Source: Rhabditophanes sp. KR3021
Lineage: Eukaryota; Nematoda; Chromadorea; Rhabditida; Alloionematidae
Assembly (NCBI GenBank): GCA_963281155.1
Contig: CAUJLY010000002.1
Location: 496,001-560,000, forward strand
Direction: 5' to 3'
Length of the DNA: 64,000 nucleotides
In this document: piece by piece, positions 1 to 10,515 of the stretch
Position numbering within the stretch: the stretch's first letter is position 1
Layout: the number at the start of each line of letters is the position of its first letter
Translations under genes and position numbers: made by a program
Notes under the pieces: model-generated
What the model was told of the DNA's origin: nothing
The model's input: the letters and a program-made list of their open reading frames with translations, nothing else
The model's database searches: none

Positions 1-353
1 TCTCAAGTATTTATTACCTGACTCCTTGTTACAATCTACCTCAATACTCATACTTCCACGACCATCCAGTCCAAATCGAAGCTCTAGATTGCCAGCCTAA
101 TTTGAAGAATATTAGTGGATATGTCTCTCCGTCTACTCACTTCATTAAAAATGCAAGTACTTGGTTCGAGGAAAATAAAAAGGAAGTGTTGTCTTCAGAT
201 TATATTGTCATCTATCAGTCAAGCTATGAAGTAATTAAGAATGGGTTAGAAGACTTGTTTGAGATATGTTACAAATCGTACCATGGGCCGATTGTTGCCA
301 ATGAGGGAGAAGATTTGTATCTGTTAACTTTATGCAGAAGGAAATCGGTCTAA
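1..353 (+). CDS. PIGB: GPI mannosyltransferase 3 (PIG-B), C-terminal part
   Basis: The frame is open from base 3 to the TAA at 351-353, so the gene begins left of the window. The reading starts with a YLTPCYNLPQYSYFH-like segment followed by an LDCQPNL segment. This matches the lumenal PCHSTP...YSH...CPP/EPNL block near the C-terminus of PIG-B, the GT22-family enzyme that adds the third mannose to GPI anchors in the ER from dolichol-phosphate-mannose. The remaining 80 or so residues fit the soluble C-terminal tail of the family. Only the last 115 or so codons are visible, so the membrane segments and catalytic loops cannot be judged. ALG9/ALG12-type GT22 relatives share the PCH motif, but the downstream spacing fits PIG-B better. 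No polyadenylation signal lies between its stop and the next exon at 396. Confidence 0.7.
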   Translation, partial: SSIYYLTPCYNLPQYSYFHDHPVQIEALDCQPNLKNISGYVSPSTHFIKNASTWFEENKKEVLSSDYIVIYQSSYEVIKNGLEDLFEICYKSYHGPIVANEGEDLYLLTLCRRKSV

Positions 354-395
354 AAAAATTTATTTTCGTATTACTAATTAATGAATGATTTGTAG

Positions 396-542
396 GACTT
401 TAATTGCAATGGAACTCTGGTAGAACATCCCGAATATGGACAAGTCATCCAATTATCTGGTGACCAAAGAAACTCCAGCAAAGCTTTCTTGTGCAGAGTC
501 GGTATTGTCAAGGATGAAAACTGCAAGGTTCATGGTTTTTAA
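396..542 (+). CDS. eif1: Last exon of translation initiation factor eIF1 (SUI1)
   Basis: A good 3' splice site (ATGATTTGTAG, ending at 395) opens a 49-codon frame. It reads DFNCNGTLVEHPEYG, then a VIQLSGDQR block, and ends KVHGF and a TAA at 540-542. These are the diagnostic C-terminal signatures of eIF1, the 40S-bound factor that controls start-codon selection. The phase is 0. The first 60 or so residues of eIF1 are not encoded anywhere between the end of PIG-B and this exon. The upstream exons must therefore lie left of the window, with PIG-B nested in an eIF1 intron, or this is a stranded exon copy. AATAAA follows at 568-573. The identification is firm, but whether the gene is intact is unknown. 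Confidence 0.75.
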   Translation, partial: DFNCNGTLVEHPEYGQVIQLSGDQRNSSKAFLCRVGIVKDENCKVHGF

Positions 543-567
543 ATGTTTGCTTTGTTAATTATCTCTA

Positions 568-573
568 AATAAA
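568..573 (+). terminator. Polyadenylation signal of the eIF1 exon
   Basis: AATAAA lies 26 nt after the eIF1 stop codon, a normal spacing for a compact 3' UTR. Confidence 0.6.
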
Positions 574-607
574 ATGATTTGTTTGAAATATTTATTTTAG
601 TTTCTTT

Positions 608-2269
608 TTATTCTACATAAGTGATGTGATAGTAGTCGGCACTTGCTTCTTGAATACTAAGAGAGTCCATTGCTTCTAGTGATTCTTTGTAACTGAGGAT
701 TATATGCTGGTAGTCGGAGTGTTGTGTGTCGTCAAGGTTTTCGATTAATTTGGACAAATTCATTACCACTTCTGAATGACATCAACGAATATAAATATGC
801 GAGTTTACATTTAACTAACCTTTGAAGAAAACATTGTCATTTTCCTGAATACTAGACAAATCAAGCAATGGCTTAAATACCTTATCACATAAATCGATCA
901 GAATCAAGGATATCCTAGTCGCTCTCAAAAAGCGAGACATGTCCTTAATTGAATTTGGAAATAAAACAGGCGTAAACAACAACAATATATCAGTATAAGA
1001 GTCAGTCAATGAACCTGAACTTTGCCTAGCTAAATTATTCAATGCTTTGCAAATCAAATAAGTGAATTGCCTTAAAAATACGGGCAATGATTCGATGAGG
1101 CCAGTCACGTAAAGGTATGCGAAATCTAGAGATGAACGAAGAGTTACTGATATGAATTCTTCGTCATGATCAGGAAAGATTCCACCTGGAAATTGAGTTA
1201 AGATTTCTTTTAAAACAGAAACTATCACATTTGGATCAGCTGAGTCAAGTTCTTTTTTGTTTGACATCTTGCCCTTGGTAGTTAACTTTTCTACTAATTT
1301 TTGAACTTCTGGTGTCTTTGAGTACCTCAAGCCTAGGCGTTGCCTATTTGCATCCGTGATTTTGAGATCACATAACACAGCCAAGAAATACTAAAAAGAA
1401 TTAATAAATACTTTAACAAAACAAATGAATCAAAGCGAACAAGTATTTTCTACCATAAAAAGATCCGTTACAACTACAAAACATCCTCTTAACTGTCTAC
1501 TTGAATGAAACGAGTTTGTTTGTTGGTAACAATCGCTTAAAAAGACACTGACATTATTTACACATTGTAGTGTCATTAATACCAAACGCATTAAGAGGTA
1601 ATAAAAAGAAATTACCTGAATAGCTGGTTGGATGATAAGTTCAGAGTATATGGTGGGCGACATTTTTTTGATGTTTGTTAAGTTGTGGGAGATGAAACGT
1701 TTTTGTTTGAAGCGATTTGACCTGGTCTCTTCATTGTGTTTGGATCTATGAGTAGTGGGTTGTTCGTCTTCTTCGATGGCACTGTCGGTGGTGTCTTCGA
1801 TGTAGGTGTCAGTCAAGGCATTTTGGGAAGATTCCATTTCTTGGACTATTTCTTCCATTACTTTTTGAATGTCGGCACTATTCACGCACATATCATCTGC
1901 AGTTTTGGCTTCATTGCCAATAATGTCAACAACAACGTTTTCAATAGCAATGGATGTGTCAACGATGTTCTCGGCACCAATGGCTGTTGGAACAATGTTT
2001 TCAGGAGCACTAATGGATTCAACAAAGTCTTCAGGAGCACTAATGGATTCAACAAAGTCTTCAGTAGCACTAATGGATTGAAGAACGTCTTCAGTAACAG
2101 TCACGTTTTCGATAGTTTCACTAACGCCTTCACTCCTACCAATAGTATCAACAACTTCAGCATTTTCAATCTCCTCCAAAGATTGAGACACTTTGTCGCC
2201 CTCCACAACAACATTATTATTATTATCCTGCTTAACCTTCTTTTTCCCCTTCTTATTTTTAGGTGCCAT
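608..2269 (-). CDS. RhoGAP-like domain protein with acidic repetitive N-terminus
   Basis: There are three exons: 1616-2269, 820-1390 and 608-771, with introns of 225 and 48 nt. They encode 462 residues. Residues 1-200 are low complexity: a Lys-rich start, then acidic Ser/Glu/Val-rich sequence with a 10-residue repeat of the type S-I-S-A-P-E-D-F-V-E. From about residue 205 a RhoGAP-like fold is visible: SPTIYSELIIQPAIQYFL, then LGLRYSKTPEVQKLVEKL, then SADPNVIVSVLKEIL (matching the ADPHxVASxLKLYLRELP helix), then a LIESLP...F..LI helix and a final LLLFTPVLFP (matching NLAIVFGPTLL). The arginine in GLRYS may be the arginine finger, but the canonical G-[IL]-[FY]-R is not exact, so catalysis is uncertain. 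RhoGAPs stimulate GTP hydrolysis by Rho-family GTPases. The ATG follows a TTATAG acceptor-like site by 2 nt, as in a trans-spliced mRNA. Confidence 0.6.
2003..2092. repeat. 30-bp tandem repeat, three units, inside the RhoGAP-like gene
   Basis: Three adjacent 30-bp units based on GCACTAATGGATTCAACAAA are seen. The first two are nearly identical and the third has diverged. Each adds ten residues to the acidic N-terminal region. Confidence 0.7.
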
Positions 2270-3205
2270 GTCTATAACAAAAGAATTGTCGAATAAATGA
2301 ATGGAAAAAGGAAGAAAAGGTTTATGAAAAGTATGTCTATAAAATGGTAATAGATAATCTGAACTGATTACTAAAACTGTAAAGACTTTTTAGAACGCAT
2401 TATTTAAGAGTATAAAATAAGAATAACCTTCATCGAACCACATCACTTGAAGTCTCTTAATTGGAGACTAAATTGGATGTATGTTGTTTTGGTTGATATG
2501 GAAACAAATAAAAGACGATGGAGTGCGCATTGTAAAAATCTTTTGAGTAAATATATATTAATGGGGATATCACAAAGACAAGGGATGATTGGCAATGACT
2601 TGTCGCACTATTTTGGTAGGTTTGTGGGGTTTGGTATATGTTGTTTTGTATCAATTGCGTCAAAAAAGGTTGGATATGAAGGTAGATTTGGGAAATACTT
2701 AAACAAGTATACTCTTATCTGTTGTAGTTACATCTTAGTAGGGATTGTATGATGTTGTGGTTAATCATTATGTTAATTGCGTGAGAGAGAGAAAGTTCCT
2801 AGGTAGAAACGATTAAATTAATAGATTTAAACAAAATTCGGTTATACGATTGGAATGGTAAGATTTTGTAAATTTAGCACTAATATTTATTTCCAAAAAT
2901 TAACAAAATATGATTTAATAATATGAAATGTATACAAGACTTTATTTGCATATAAAATAAATGATCATGAGAAAGAATGACAATAAATAAATTAAACTTT
3001 GTAAAGATGTGTGCTTATTTATACATGTTATTATTGTTTTTGCCCTAACTTTACTTTTGTTTATTCATTTAATTAGACTCTCATTTAATTTGTTTTCCTT
3101 AAATAAATAGAGGAAAGCAGGATATGGGCAAGAAAAGAAAATTCAATAAATTAGTTACCTCAGACTCAGGGTAATACCTTGACGATTACCGAAACAAGTT
3201 TTCTC
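2270..3205. other. Intergenic, no gene recognised
   Basis: AT-rich spacer between two minus-strand genes. It would hold the upstream region of the RhoGAP-like gene. One plus-strand frame (2447-2752) is open but has no recognisable domain or splice support. Confidence 0.5.
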
Positions 3206-4763
3206 TTACAACGGATCAAATGAACGATTCGAAAAACGAGGACATACAATGAGCAAAACGAGGCTTGTTGTCACAGTTATCAAAGTCACCAAAAACAAGA
3301 AAAGACGATCGAAGATTAAGGATACACAAAGCCAATCTTCTCTTAACAGTTCTTTACAACTTTCTTCGTTCAATTTTGATTGGATTATGTCTAATTCGTT
3401 GCCTGATTTACGATTCATTACGTAATTTACGTCTAGGAAGTTGCCATTTAAGTCAAATTTCTTTGTTGGTGGCTCAATTCCCATTAGACTCCCCAACATA
3501 TTGTAAGCTACTGTTTTTAGCCAGCGGGGAACTTGTGTGGTTCCCTCTGATTTATGCTGCAAATTCAAAACACATACACTGAAACCAACTGATATTCCCG
3601 AAATTCCCATAATACCGTTTAAGTAAAGTGACATTAGAGGAACTACTTCAGACGTTTCTAAAAAGAAATTAAATAATCACTTAAATGCTTCTATTGTGTC
3701 AATCTTACCCGGCATAGACTCGGCAATATTGAAGCTGAAAATGGAATACGAAAGAAGGACAGTCAAACCTATAACAAAGTTAATTCAAACGACTCAAACC
3801 AAAATTACCTAATGTGATTTTTTCACCAGATTGACAAGGCAATAAAAACTGAAGTAATGTCAAAATAGACAGCAGCACGCAAGGTAACAGAATGTTGTAA
3901 AGAAAATACATGACTCTTCTTCGAAGATGAAGTTCAAATCTAATTGTTCTGAATTGCATATTTCTGTTTCGGGTAATTAATAAAGTTCGATTATTAACAA
4001 TTTCCCATTCTCCATTTTCTGAAAACGAATCCTGAACAAATGCGGCTTTTCCATTGCCACGGTCGACAGTAGTTATCACAAGTTGACTTTCATCATAAAT
4101 CCAACTACCAAAATCTAATTGGATAAATTGTTCGTCAAAGGGAAAGTAAGTAACATCAATTTTAAATAAAGCATGGATTTTTGCAGGCGGAGCCCATTGC
4201 ATGGAGCCATCACTTGAAACGTGGATGTTTGTGTCCACGAATCCATTGGAGAAGTCTTGTGCGTTTAAGAGTAGTATGTCTGGAAACCATAAGGTTTGGG
4301 AATTCAGAGATAATTTGGATATCCCCCAAATTCAGACACATTCCAGGAAAATCGTTCTTCTTTCCAAAACTGCTCAACCCACACGTTTGCGGACATTGTC
4401 TGCAGTTTTTCATTCTAAACACGTAATTTGAGTTAGAATTTTGCAATCAGACTTATATTCAAACAATTACAATTATGCTTTTGCAATAAAAGTCATATTT
4501 TGCAATCAGAATAGTATGCAAACAATCAAAACTTACAATATTAAAAATATGAGTCAATGTCAATCCCATACTAATCTCCACAACCTTCCTCGCATTAATG
4601 ACAGGCCTTACACTTTTATCGTAATTGTGCATGATATACTTAAGTAATCTACCTTCATCATTCATCATCTGCTTTCTCCCCCATTCTGATATCCCGTATC
4701 ATCATCTGAATATACCACTAAACTCCAACTAATCACCAAAAGCAATATACGAAAATAGGCCAT
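3206..4763 (-). CDS. Cys-loop (nicotinic-receptor-like) ion channel subunit, with a frame break
   Basis: Proposed exons are 4716-4763, 4537-4668, 3809-4414, 3709-3768 and 3206-3657, about 432 residues. After a hydrophobic leader (MAYFRILLLVISWSL) comes the nicotinic N-terminus with NYDKSVRPV and GLTLTHI. Then come NVWVEQFW, LWFPDILLLN, FPFDEQ and FGSWIYD, M1 (YNILLPCVLLSILTLLQFLLP), GEKITLG leading into M2, M3, a short loop and M4 near the C-terminus. Loop C has no vicinal CC pair, so this is not an alpha-type subunit. Both cysteines of the Cys-loop are missing (Phe before KIDVTYFPFDEQF, Ile after it). Within the third exon the frame changes by one base at a run of five G (forward-strand C run 4323-4327). 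The first intron (4669-4715) is inferred. The family forms pentameric ligand-gated channels at synapses. The gene could be a working divergent subunit with an assembly error, or a pseudogene. Confidence 0.75.
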
Positions 4764-5731
4764 ATTATCCTTAATTCATTAGCTATCTAAAAAAAGGAAA
4801 ATAAATGTTTGTTATAAAGAACATATAAATGGATGTGTGAAAAATCCTTGGCAAAAATAAAAGTTAGCTTAAAAAAGAATAAAAAATAATTTTGTTTGTT
4901 AGGATGAGTTTAAAAACAATTTAAATATGGTAAAAATAATAAAAATAATTTAAAGCTCACTTTATGTGACAGATGGAGCAAAATCAATTTAAGGCCAAAA
5001 AGATAAATAGGCGGCATTTGAACGGCAGTGACATATTTTTTTGGTTAATTAAGTTTGATAAACCAAATTTGTGTGAAAGACATTTTGTGAATATTTATAA
5101 GCTTGGCTTGGTATTTAGCATTGCTACGATAGAACAGTTTATAATAAAAGATTGGTTATTGAGGCGAGAATATGTGTGCAGTTAAAGCATTTAAAAAATT
5201 GGCGAAGTGACAAAGCTGGCATGTAGATGAATGTTGATGGAAGCAATTACAAAGAATGTAAGGCCAAAAAGTTGGACAAAGTGGTGAGATATATTGTTGT
5301 ACAATATATTATCAAAGAATAAATTTTTTTCATCTATATTTTACTATTGTATCTCCACTAGTTTGCTATTAACCAAACTCAATTAACAACCAACAAAAAA
5401 GAAGATATAATTTATTGCAACACTAAATGCACTACTAACTAATTTACCAACACTATACATGTTATGTGTCTGTAATGAATATAAATTCATTTAAAATCAT
5501 TTTGAAGCTACTAGAAAACTTTAAAAAGTTGGAAAAGCTTTCTAACAATTATGGTATTTATTGGAAGAGATTTGAGGGCAAAATTAAATTTGTTACTTTT
5601 ATTAGTTGTGGATATAAGGCATTCAACATTACTTCTGGGAATTTATTTGATGGTGGAGATAATTTTGTGCTGCTAAGTTTGACTTAATTTTATGTTAAGT
5701 AAGTTTGACTTAATTTGGCGTTGAGGGAAAT
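4764..5731. other. Intergenic, no gene recognised
   Basis: AT-rich spacer upstream of the channel gene and downstream of the aquaporin. Two small plus-strand frames are open, but I see no domain, signal peptide or splice structure. Confidence 0.45.
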
Positions 5732-7154
5732 TTAGAGACTTTCAGATTCAGAAATATTTTCACTGCATTTGTTGTTTTCTTCTTCTGAGTAATCAGTGTC
5801 GCATTTGTTTGGCAGTTTGGTTGAAGTTGGGGGTTGTTGTTCTTCTTCATAGTCTGAATAATCTGTGTCACTTCCATTCTTTTCTTCTTCCACATCATTA
5901 CTGACTTCTTCTTCGCCATCATCATTCCTTTCTTTTTCACCATCAGCATTCATTTCTTTTTCATCATCAGCATTAACTTCTTGTTCAGCTGCAACTTCAT
6001 GTTCAGGTGTTGACGTTTTTGTTGCTTTGTTATGTTCAATTTTGTCAGCTGTTGTTTTACCTTTATCAGCTGTCTCTTTTTGATTAATATGTGTTTCGTT
6101 GGAGATGTTTTTAATTGTTTCTTTAATAGAATTTTCGTCCTCCTCTTCTTCAGGAATAGATGGAGTTTTTGATAGTTCTTTCTTTGCTTCAGGAGTCTGA
6201 GATTTTTTCTTTACTTCCGGAGTCTTGGATTTTTTCTTTGGTTCTGGAGTCTTGGATTTTTTCTTTGGTTCTGGAGTCTTGGATTTTTTCTTTGGTTCTG
6301 GAGCCTTGGATTGTTCTTTTTCTTCATCCTTACTTCCATCAATCTTTTGGGCACTTTGTTCCTTCTCACTCTCAAAATTGCCTAATATATAATGTGCCGA
6401 AATAGGACCAATCCAGTAAATGAGAAAATGTTCGACCTTCGACACACCTCGGCAATTGAATGTAGTAGCCCACGCAACTATCGGATTAGAATACATTCCA
6501 GTCAAGCCAATTCCTACCACACAAATAATACCGGAAGCCGAAGCACTAATCAAAGTTGTACTAAACGAGTCTAAGGATTGCTTTTCAATGAATTGCCCAA
6601 TCTTGGTCCCGCAAATGACACCCAAAAATTCAACAATCATTCCATACATCACGGAAACAGTCAAGTCGGCTTCACAACTTGTTCTTTGCAACATTTCGTG
6701 ATAATCTGGATGAAAGGCAAGCGACCACCAACCCTTTGCAATACCAAAACTTAAATAGCCTCCCAAAAATTGTGCACCCAATATAATAGTCAACCACTTC
6801 CATGGTCTCTTTTTTTGCATTACTTCCCCCACCAAGGGACAAGGATCTGCATGTGCATCTCTAAGTAAGTAAGCATTGCAGAGTTCAATGAAAGTAATTT
6901 CGATAGCAACACCACCCAACCCATACGTCTCCATAATAAAGTTTACATCGAATATTGGTGCACATATTTGAATTGTTCCAATAAACTGATGTATGGTTTA
7001 AAATAGTTATTAAATAATCATCAAAACTTACCTCAAGTAGGACTAAAATAGATCTATGTTTATTCTTGTCAAATTTATTGACAACAAATCTGGCTGCCTC
7101 GCAAAAGGCATAAATAGAAATATAAAAAGCAAGAGACGCTATCCACAGCCTCAT
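5732..7154 (-). CDS. Aquaporin-11/12-like channel with long charged tail
   Basis: Two exons (7032-7154 and 5732-6985; 46-nt intron) encode 458 residues. The first 215 or so form the channel: six hydrophobic segments with an unorthodox first NPA box (ADPCPL, about residue 91) and a second box SNPIVA followed by WATTFNC. A YWIGPISAHYIL helix ends the pore. This pattern is that of the AQP11/12 'superaquaporin' group, which acts mainly in intracellular membranes and passes water, glycerol or peroxide. The remaining 240 residues are unusual. They start with tandem KKKSKTPEP units, followed by Glu/Asp-rich sequence ending in Ser/Glu. Typical AQP11 proteins are about 270 residues, so the tail almost doubles the size. 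The start ATG lies 3 nt after a TTTCCAG acceptor-like site. The frame is intact and the two exons join in phase 0. Confidence 0.8.
6206..6315. repeat. 27-bp tandem repeat, about four units, in the aquaporin tail
   Basis: Direct repeats of a 27-bp unit containing CTTTGGTTCTGGAGTCTTGG encode the nine-residue unit KKKSKTPEP on the minus strand. The units are near-identical at DNA level, pointing to recent expansion. Confidence 0.75.
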
Positions 7155-7977
7155 TTTCTGGAAATGTCGACACTTGATAAATATCTACAGAACATTTTAT
7201 TACAAATAAACAACATCCAACAACTAAACAACGAATGCTAATAAAATGATATGGTACTATTTCATCAAATAAAAAGAAGATAAAAGTAAATTGTTTATGG
7301 TACTTTTTCATTTGAAATTAGTTATGCTGGAACAAACTTTAAAATTAAAATGTATAAGACTTGTTGAAACAACTTAAGCAGAATTAATTTAACAGTTCAC
7401 AATCATAATGACGACATCTATTTAACCAAATGACATATTTTTTGATATAAAAAAGTGGTTGATCATATCATTTTTATTGATCTTTATGTCATATATCAGT
7501 ATCTTATCATTTTGTTAGTCAAGATAATTGTTGGTAAATATAAGAGAAGAGGCTTGCATATGTGTGCACAAGAATAAATTACATATATCAACTTTGCAAA
7601 TGTTTGTGGATGGCACATTTTTGTTATAAAGGTGGTAGTTACTTTGTTTGTTAGCGTGGGCTTTTTAAAATAAATAAAGTAGTTTCACACATTTTATTTA
7701 GGAAATGATCATTCTTCTTTTAAAGAGTCGCAGGGAATAAATATAAATGGTATGGATAAGTAAATATAATTGCATCAATTAAATGAATTCAATAAATTAT
7801 ATGAGTGATTTGAGGAAATACCTTCCACGTAAATGTACTAGAGATATATTTTTGTAAAGAGACTTATTCACACATCTAATGCTTCGTATCTTCTTCAATG
7901 TCCAGAATGAGGCTTTTTGAAGAGAACGTCTCCTGAGAGTTTTGACTTGTGGCAAGGGGTGCTTCCAGTTACCAAAC
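7155..7977. other. Intergenic, no gene recognised
   Basis: AT-rich spacer between the aquaporin and the EGF/transmembrane gene. I found no convincing frame or RNA gene. Confidence 0.45.
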
Positions 7978-8361
7978 TCATAGTAGTCTCGCGAGATTCA
8001 ATTCGAATTGTTCCATTACTTTACCTTCATCAGTCTTTCCAGCATTGTGTTTTTTGAGACGTCTTATCAAGCAATTCAAGGATATAAAAAGTGCCAAACA
8101 ACACAAAAGTAAAAAGATCAGTATGTGAAAATCAAGATGAGTTACTTCATGAAAAGCCGTTGAATCCTGAAACTTCATCCCAACAGATTTTAAATGAGAA
8201 TGGATTAGCTCACAAAAAGACCCAGAGGTACAAGGAGTACATTTACAAAAATATTGGTTCGTTTCTTGGGTAAAAAAGCAGGAAGCATTATTTTGACAGA
8301 ATGAAGTATGAGATTGCAAAGATGGAGAAGCGTTATCAATCACAGACAAGTCAGGCAACAT
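7978..8361 (-). CDS. Small EGF-domain single-pass membrane protein
   Basis: A 127-codon frame encodes one EGF-like module (residues 22-52; FCQNNASC ... YFCKCTPC ... GSFCEL), then about 25 polar residues. A strong transmembrane helix follows (HILIFLLLCCLALFISLN), then a basic stop-transfer stretch and a short cytoplasmic tail. The layout resembles EGF-family membrane ligands, but nothing fixes a specific ligand. A secreted N-terminus would need a signal peptide and none follows this ATG. A 3' splice site (ACGTGCAG) lies 14 nt upstream of the ATG, so an upstream exon with the true start may exist. I could not assemble one. The extreme C-terminus is also uncertain, since a second frame opens where this one stops. 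Confidence 0.5.
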   Translation of the reverse strand: MLPDLSVIDNASPSLQSHTSFCQNNASCFFTQETNQYFCKCTPCTSGSFCELIHSHLKSVGMKFQDSTAFHEVTHLDFHILIFLLLCCLALFISLNCLIRRLKKHNAGKTDEGKVMEQFELNLARLL

Positions 8362-8750
8362 GGTTTGTGTATAAACTGCACGTGAATGTAATTCCTTTTA
8401 AGCATTTCCAGACATACCTGCCAACACCTTACTCCTAACTAACACTCAAAATTGCAAACAATAATCAAATTTTTACCCAAAAATATAAAAAACAACTTCT
8501 TTCTTACTAAATAATACATTGCAAACTACCAAAAACAATCACATAATCCACCTAACTGATAAACATTACGATATGAACAAATTAGTCAAATATTTATTGC
8601 CAGGTGTCAAATCAAGTATGCAAGTATATATCCTTATTAGCTATGAACAAAATATTGGGGATAAGGTAATGGAATATTTGAGTAGAAAAGTTATTAAAGT
8701 AAATAGAAAGGCATACTAATCATTCCTTGACTTTTGATAATTGCCGTGAC
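8362..8750. other. Divergent intergenic region
   Basis: Shared upstream region of the EGF/transmembrane gene (minus) and the bHLH gene (plus). The plus-strand frame at 8519-8719 shows no recognisable feature. Confidence 0.4.
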
Positions 8751-9540
8751 ATGGCTGGGAAATTTTGTGAAAATTTATTATCTATGAAGCCGCGTGATGA
8801 TTTGAGGTCTATGGTGCCGAGTGATCATTTGGCCAGTATAGTGCAAAGTACTAACTTGCTGAATATGGCGCAAAGTGATATTTTGGTGTTGCCGTGTATT
8901 AATGAAGATGGCAAGAAAAATGGAAGCATCATGTTGTTGGATGATGGAAAAGATGATAGTGACGATAGCAAAGAACCTAGAGAAGGGGAAAGTGTCAAGA
9001 ATGTAGAAAGAAGAAATGAGAGGGAGCGAAATAGAGTCCACACAGTCAATCAGGTATACTATTTTTGCTAGATTTTATAAATAACCTTAATTGCAGGCCT
9101 TTGCCATACTAAAAGAACACATACCAACTTTGAAAGTGTTCACAAAACGCGTTTCGAAATTAAAAATTCTCCGAGCAGCTATTCTTTACATAGATACACT
9201 ATGTCATGTGCTTAACGAAGCCGAACCCATCTTCCGTCTTCCGGAAATGACGCAACAAACGCTCCCGCCACTCTCCAAAACTTCGTTCACCATTCCTCGC
9301 AACAACCTAATATCAACAGAACCATTCAACATGTTCACAACTCTACCATCATCCATAAACAACGCCCTGTCAGCTTTACCTTACTTTGATTATGAGCAAC
9401 TTCAACACCACCGATCAGCCAACAACTACCATTCCCAAAATGACCTACTCTACAACAACATTCGCACTCCTTATGCATTAGAATCTCTCTATTCTCATCC
9501 TTCCTTCATCAATTCAACTCTCCCAAATATTGGAATATAA
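8751..9540 (+). CDS. Achaete-scute-type bHLH transcription factor
   Basis: Two exons (8751-9053 and 9097-9540, 43-nt intron) encode 248 residues. The intron splits the bHLH domain just after VNQ. The basic region reads RRNERERNRVHTVNQAF, the hallmark RRNxRERNRVxxVNxxF of the achaete-scute family. Helix 1 ends in LKEHIP, and helix 2 is RVSKLKILRAAILYIDTL. The domain spans about residues 88-147. It should bind E-boxes as a heterodimer with an E/daughterless protein and specify neural or glandular precursors. The C-terminal 100 residues are low complexity. Exact orthology is not clear because the loop is two or three residues longer than in ASCL1. The gene ends 180 nt before the first saposin-like gene, an operon-like arrangement. 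Confidence 0.8.
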
Positions 9541-9673
9541 AAAGATTCCGGATCTTATCATTTTAATACACTTTATACTTTTTAATGACCTACTGATAAT
9601 AGCTAATTCGTCAATACTTCTTGTTGTATAAATAGGAGATTATTGCTTATTAAATTAGAATTAACTCTTTTTC

Positions 9674-9679
9674 AATAAA
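9674..9679 (+). terminator. Polyadenylation signal of the bHLH gene
   Basis: AATAAA lies 41 nt upstream of the next gene's ATG. A TTTTAG acceptor-like site (9712-9717) sits between them, resembling an intercistronic junction with trans-splicing. Confidence 0.5.
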
Positions 9680-9719
9680 ATTTTGACCGTACTTATGGAT
9701 TAATTTTGTATTTTAGATA

Positions 9720-10214
9720 ATGTCTAAACTTTTATTCGCCTTAGTTGCTCTTTTGGCTGTTATTTACGTTGCCGTAGCTCAATCAGCATGGACAAGTTGC
9801 CATAGTTGCACCTTTGTCCTTGGCAAAGCCGAGCACCACTTCAGGTGATTCAATCTTTTGTAAACAATCACTTTACCTCATTTCAGAAATGGAACTTCCG
9901 AAGCCAGACTTAAGCATGAACTTACTAGAGAATGTACTCAACTCGCCAAACGTCAAGGAAATGCTGCCGGCCAAGCGTGGTACGTTTCATTCAACATTAA
10001 TTGTTAATAGTTGTTTTAAGTTTAAAAGAAATCACCTTAACAATCGACATCCTCTACGCTGATTTCGAAAAAGGACTCCAAACTTGGTAAGATTCGAAAT
10101 GTTAATGTTGTTCATTAAGTCAATTTCAGCGACATCTGCCTCCAAATCAAGGAATGTTTACCTTCAGACAACTGCGTAAACCCAGTCTTCCCCACCAGAA
10201 ACACAACTGCTTAA
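9720..10214 (+). CDS. Secreted saposin-B-like peptide 1
   Basis: Four exons (9720-9844, 9887-9979, 10021-10086, 10130-10214) with introns of 41-43 nt encode 122 residues. A clear signal peptide (MSKLLFALVALLAVIYVAVA) precedes a mature domain. That domain starts W-T-S-C-H-S-C and carries eight cysteines in the order CxxC, C, C, CxxC, C, C, with amphipathic spacers such as HELTREC. This is the spacing of saposin-B/amoebapore-type helical bundles, which bind or permeabilise lipid membranes. In small invertebrates they often act as digestive or antimicrobial effectors. It is paralogous to the gene at 11818: both share a CxxC near W-T, HELTREC, a GQxC motif and a C-x-I-C near the end. The ATG sits 2 nt after an acceptor-like site. 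AATAAA follows at 10271. Confidence 0.75.
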
Positions 10215-10515
10215 ACACACTCTTCCACACCACAGACAATTAAATAGTTTATTGCCATCTTTTTATTTGAAATAAATATATCATGACACTATTACACGTG
10301 TAGTTTTGCTTTCATTCATTAATATACATACATTACACATTTTATTATTCAATGATGCCTGTTTTTGACAATATTTAATTTCTAAAGATGGAGTTGGTAA
10401 TAACATCCACTATCTAAAAATGGACTTTATAAACATTCCAAGTCTTGCATATGATGGCATAATAAACCTTCAAAGAAGTCTGAATTTATAAGCATACAAT
10501 ATTAAACTACCAATT

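Noticed and set aside
2447..2752. Plus-strand frame of 101 codons
   Set aside because: There is no ATG context, domain, signal peptide or joinable exon, and it lies in AT-rich spacer upstream of the RhoGAP-like gene.
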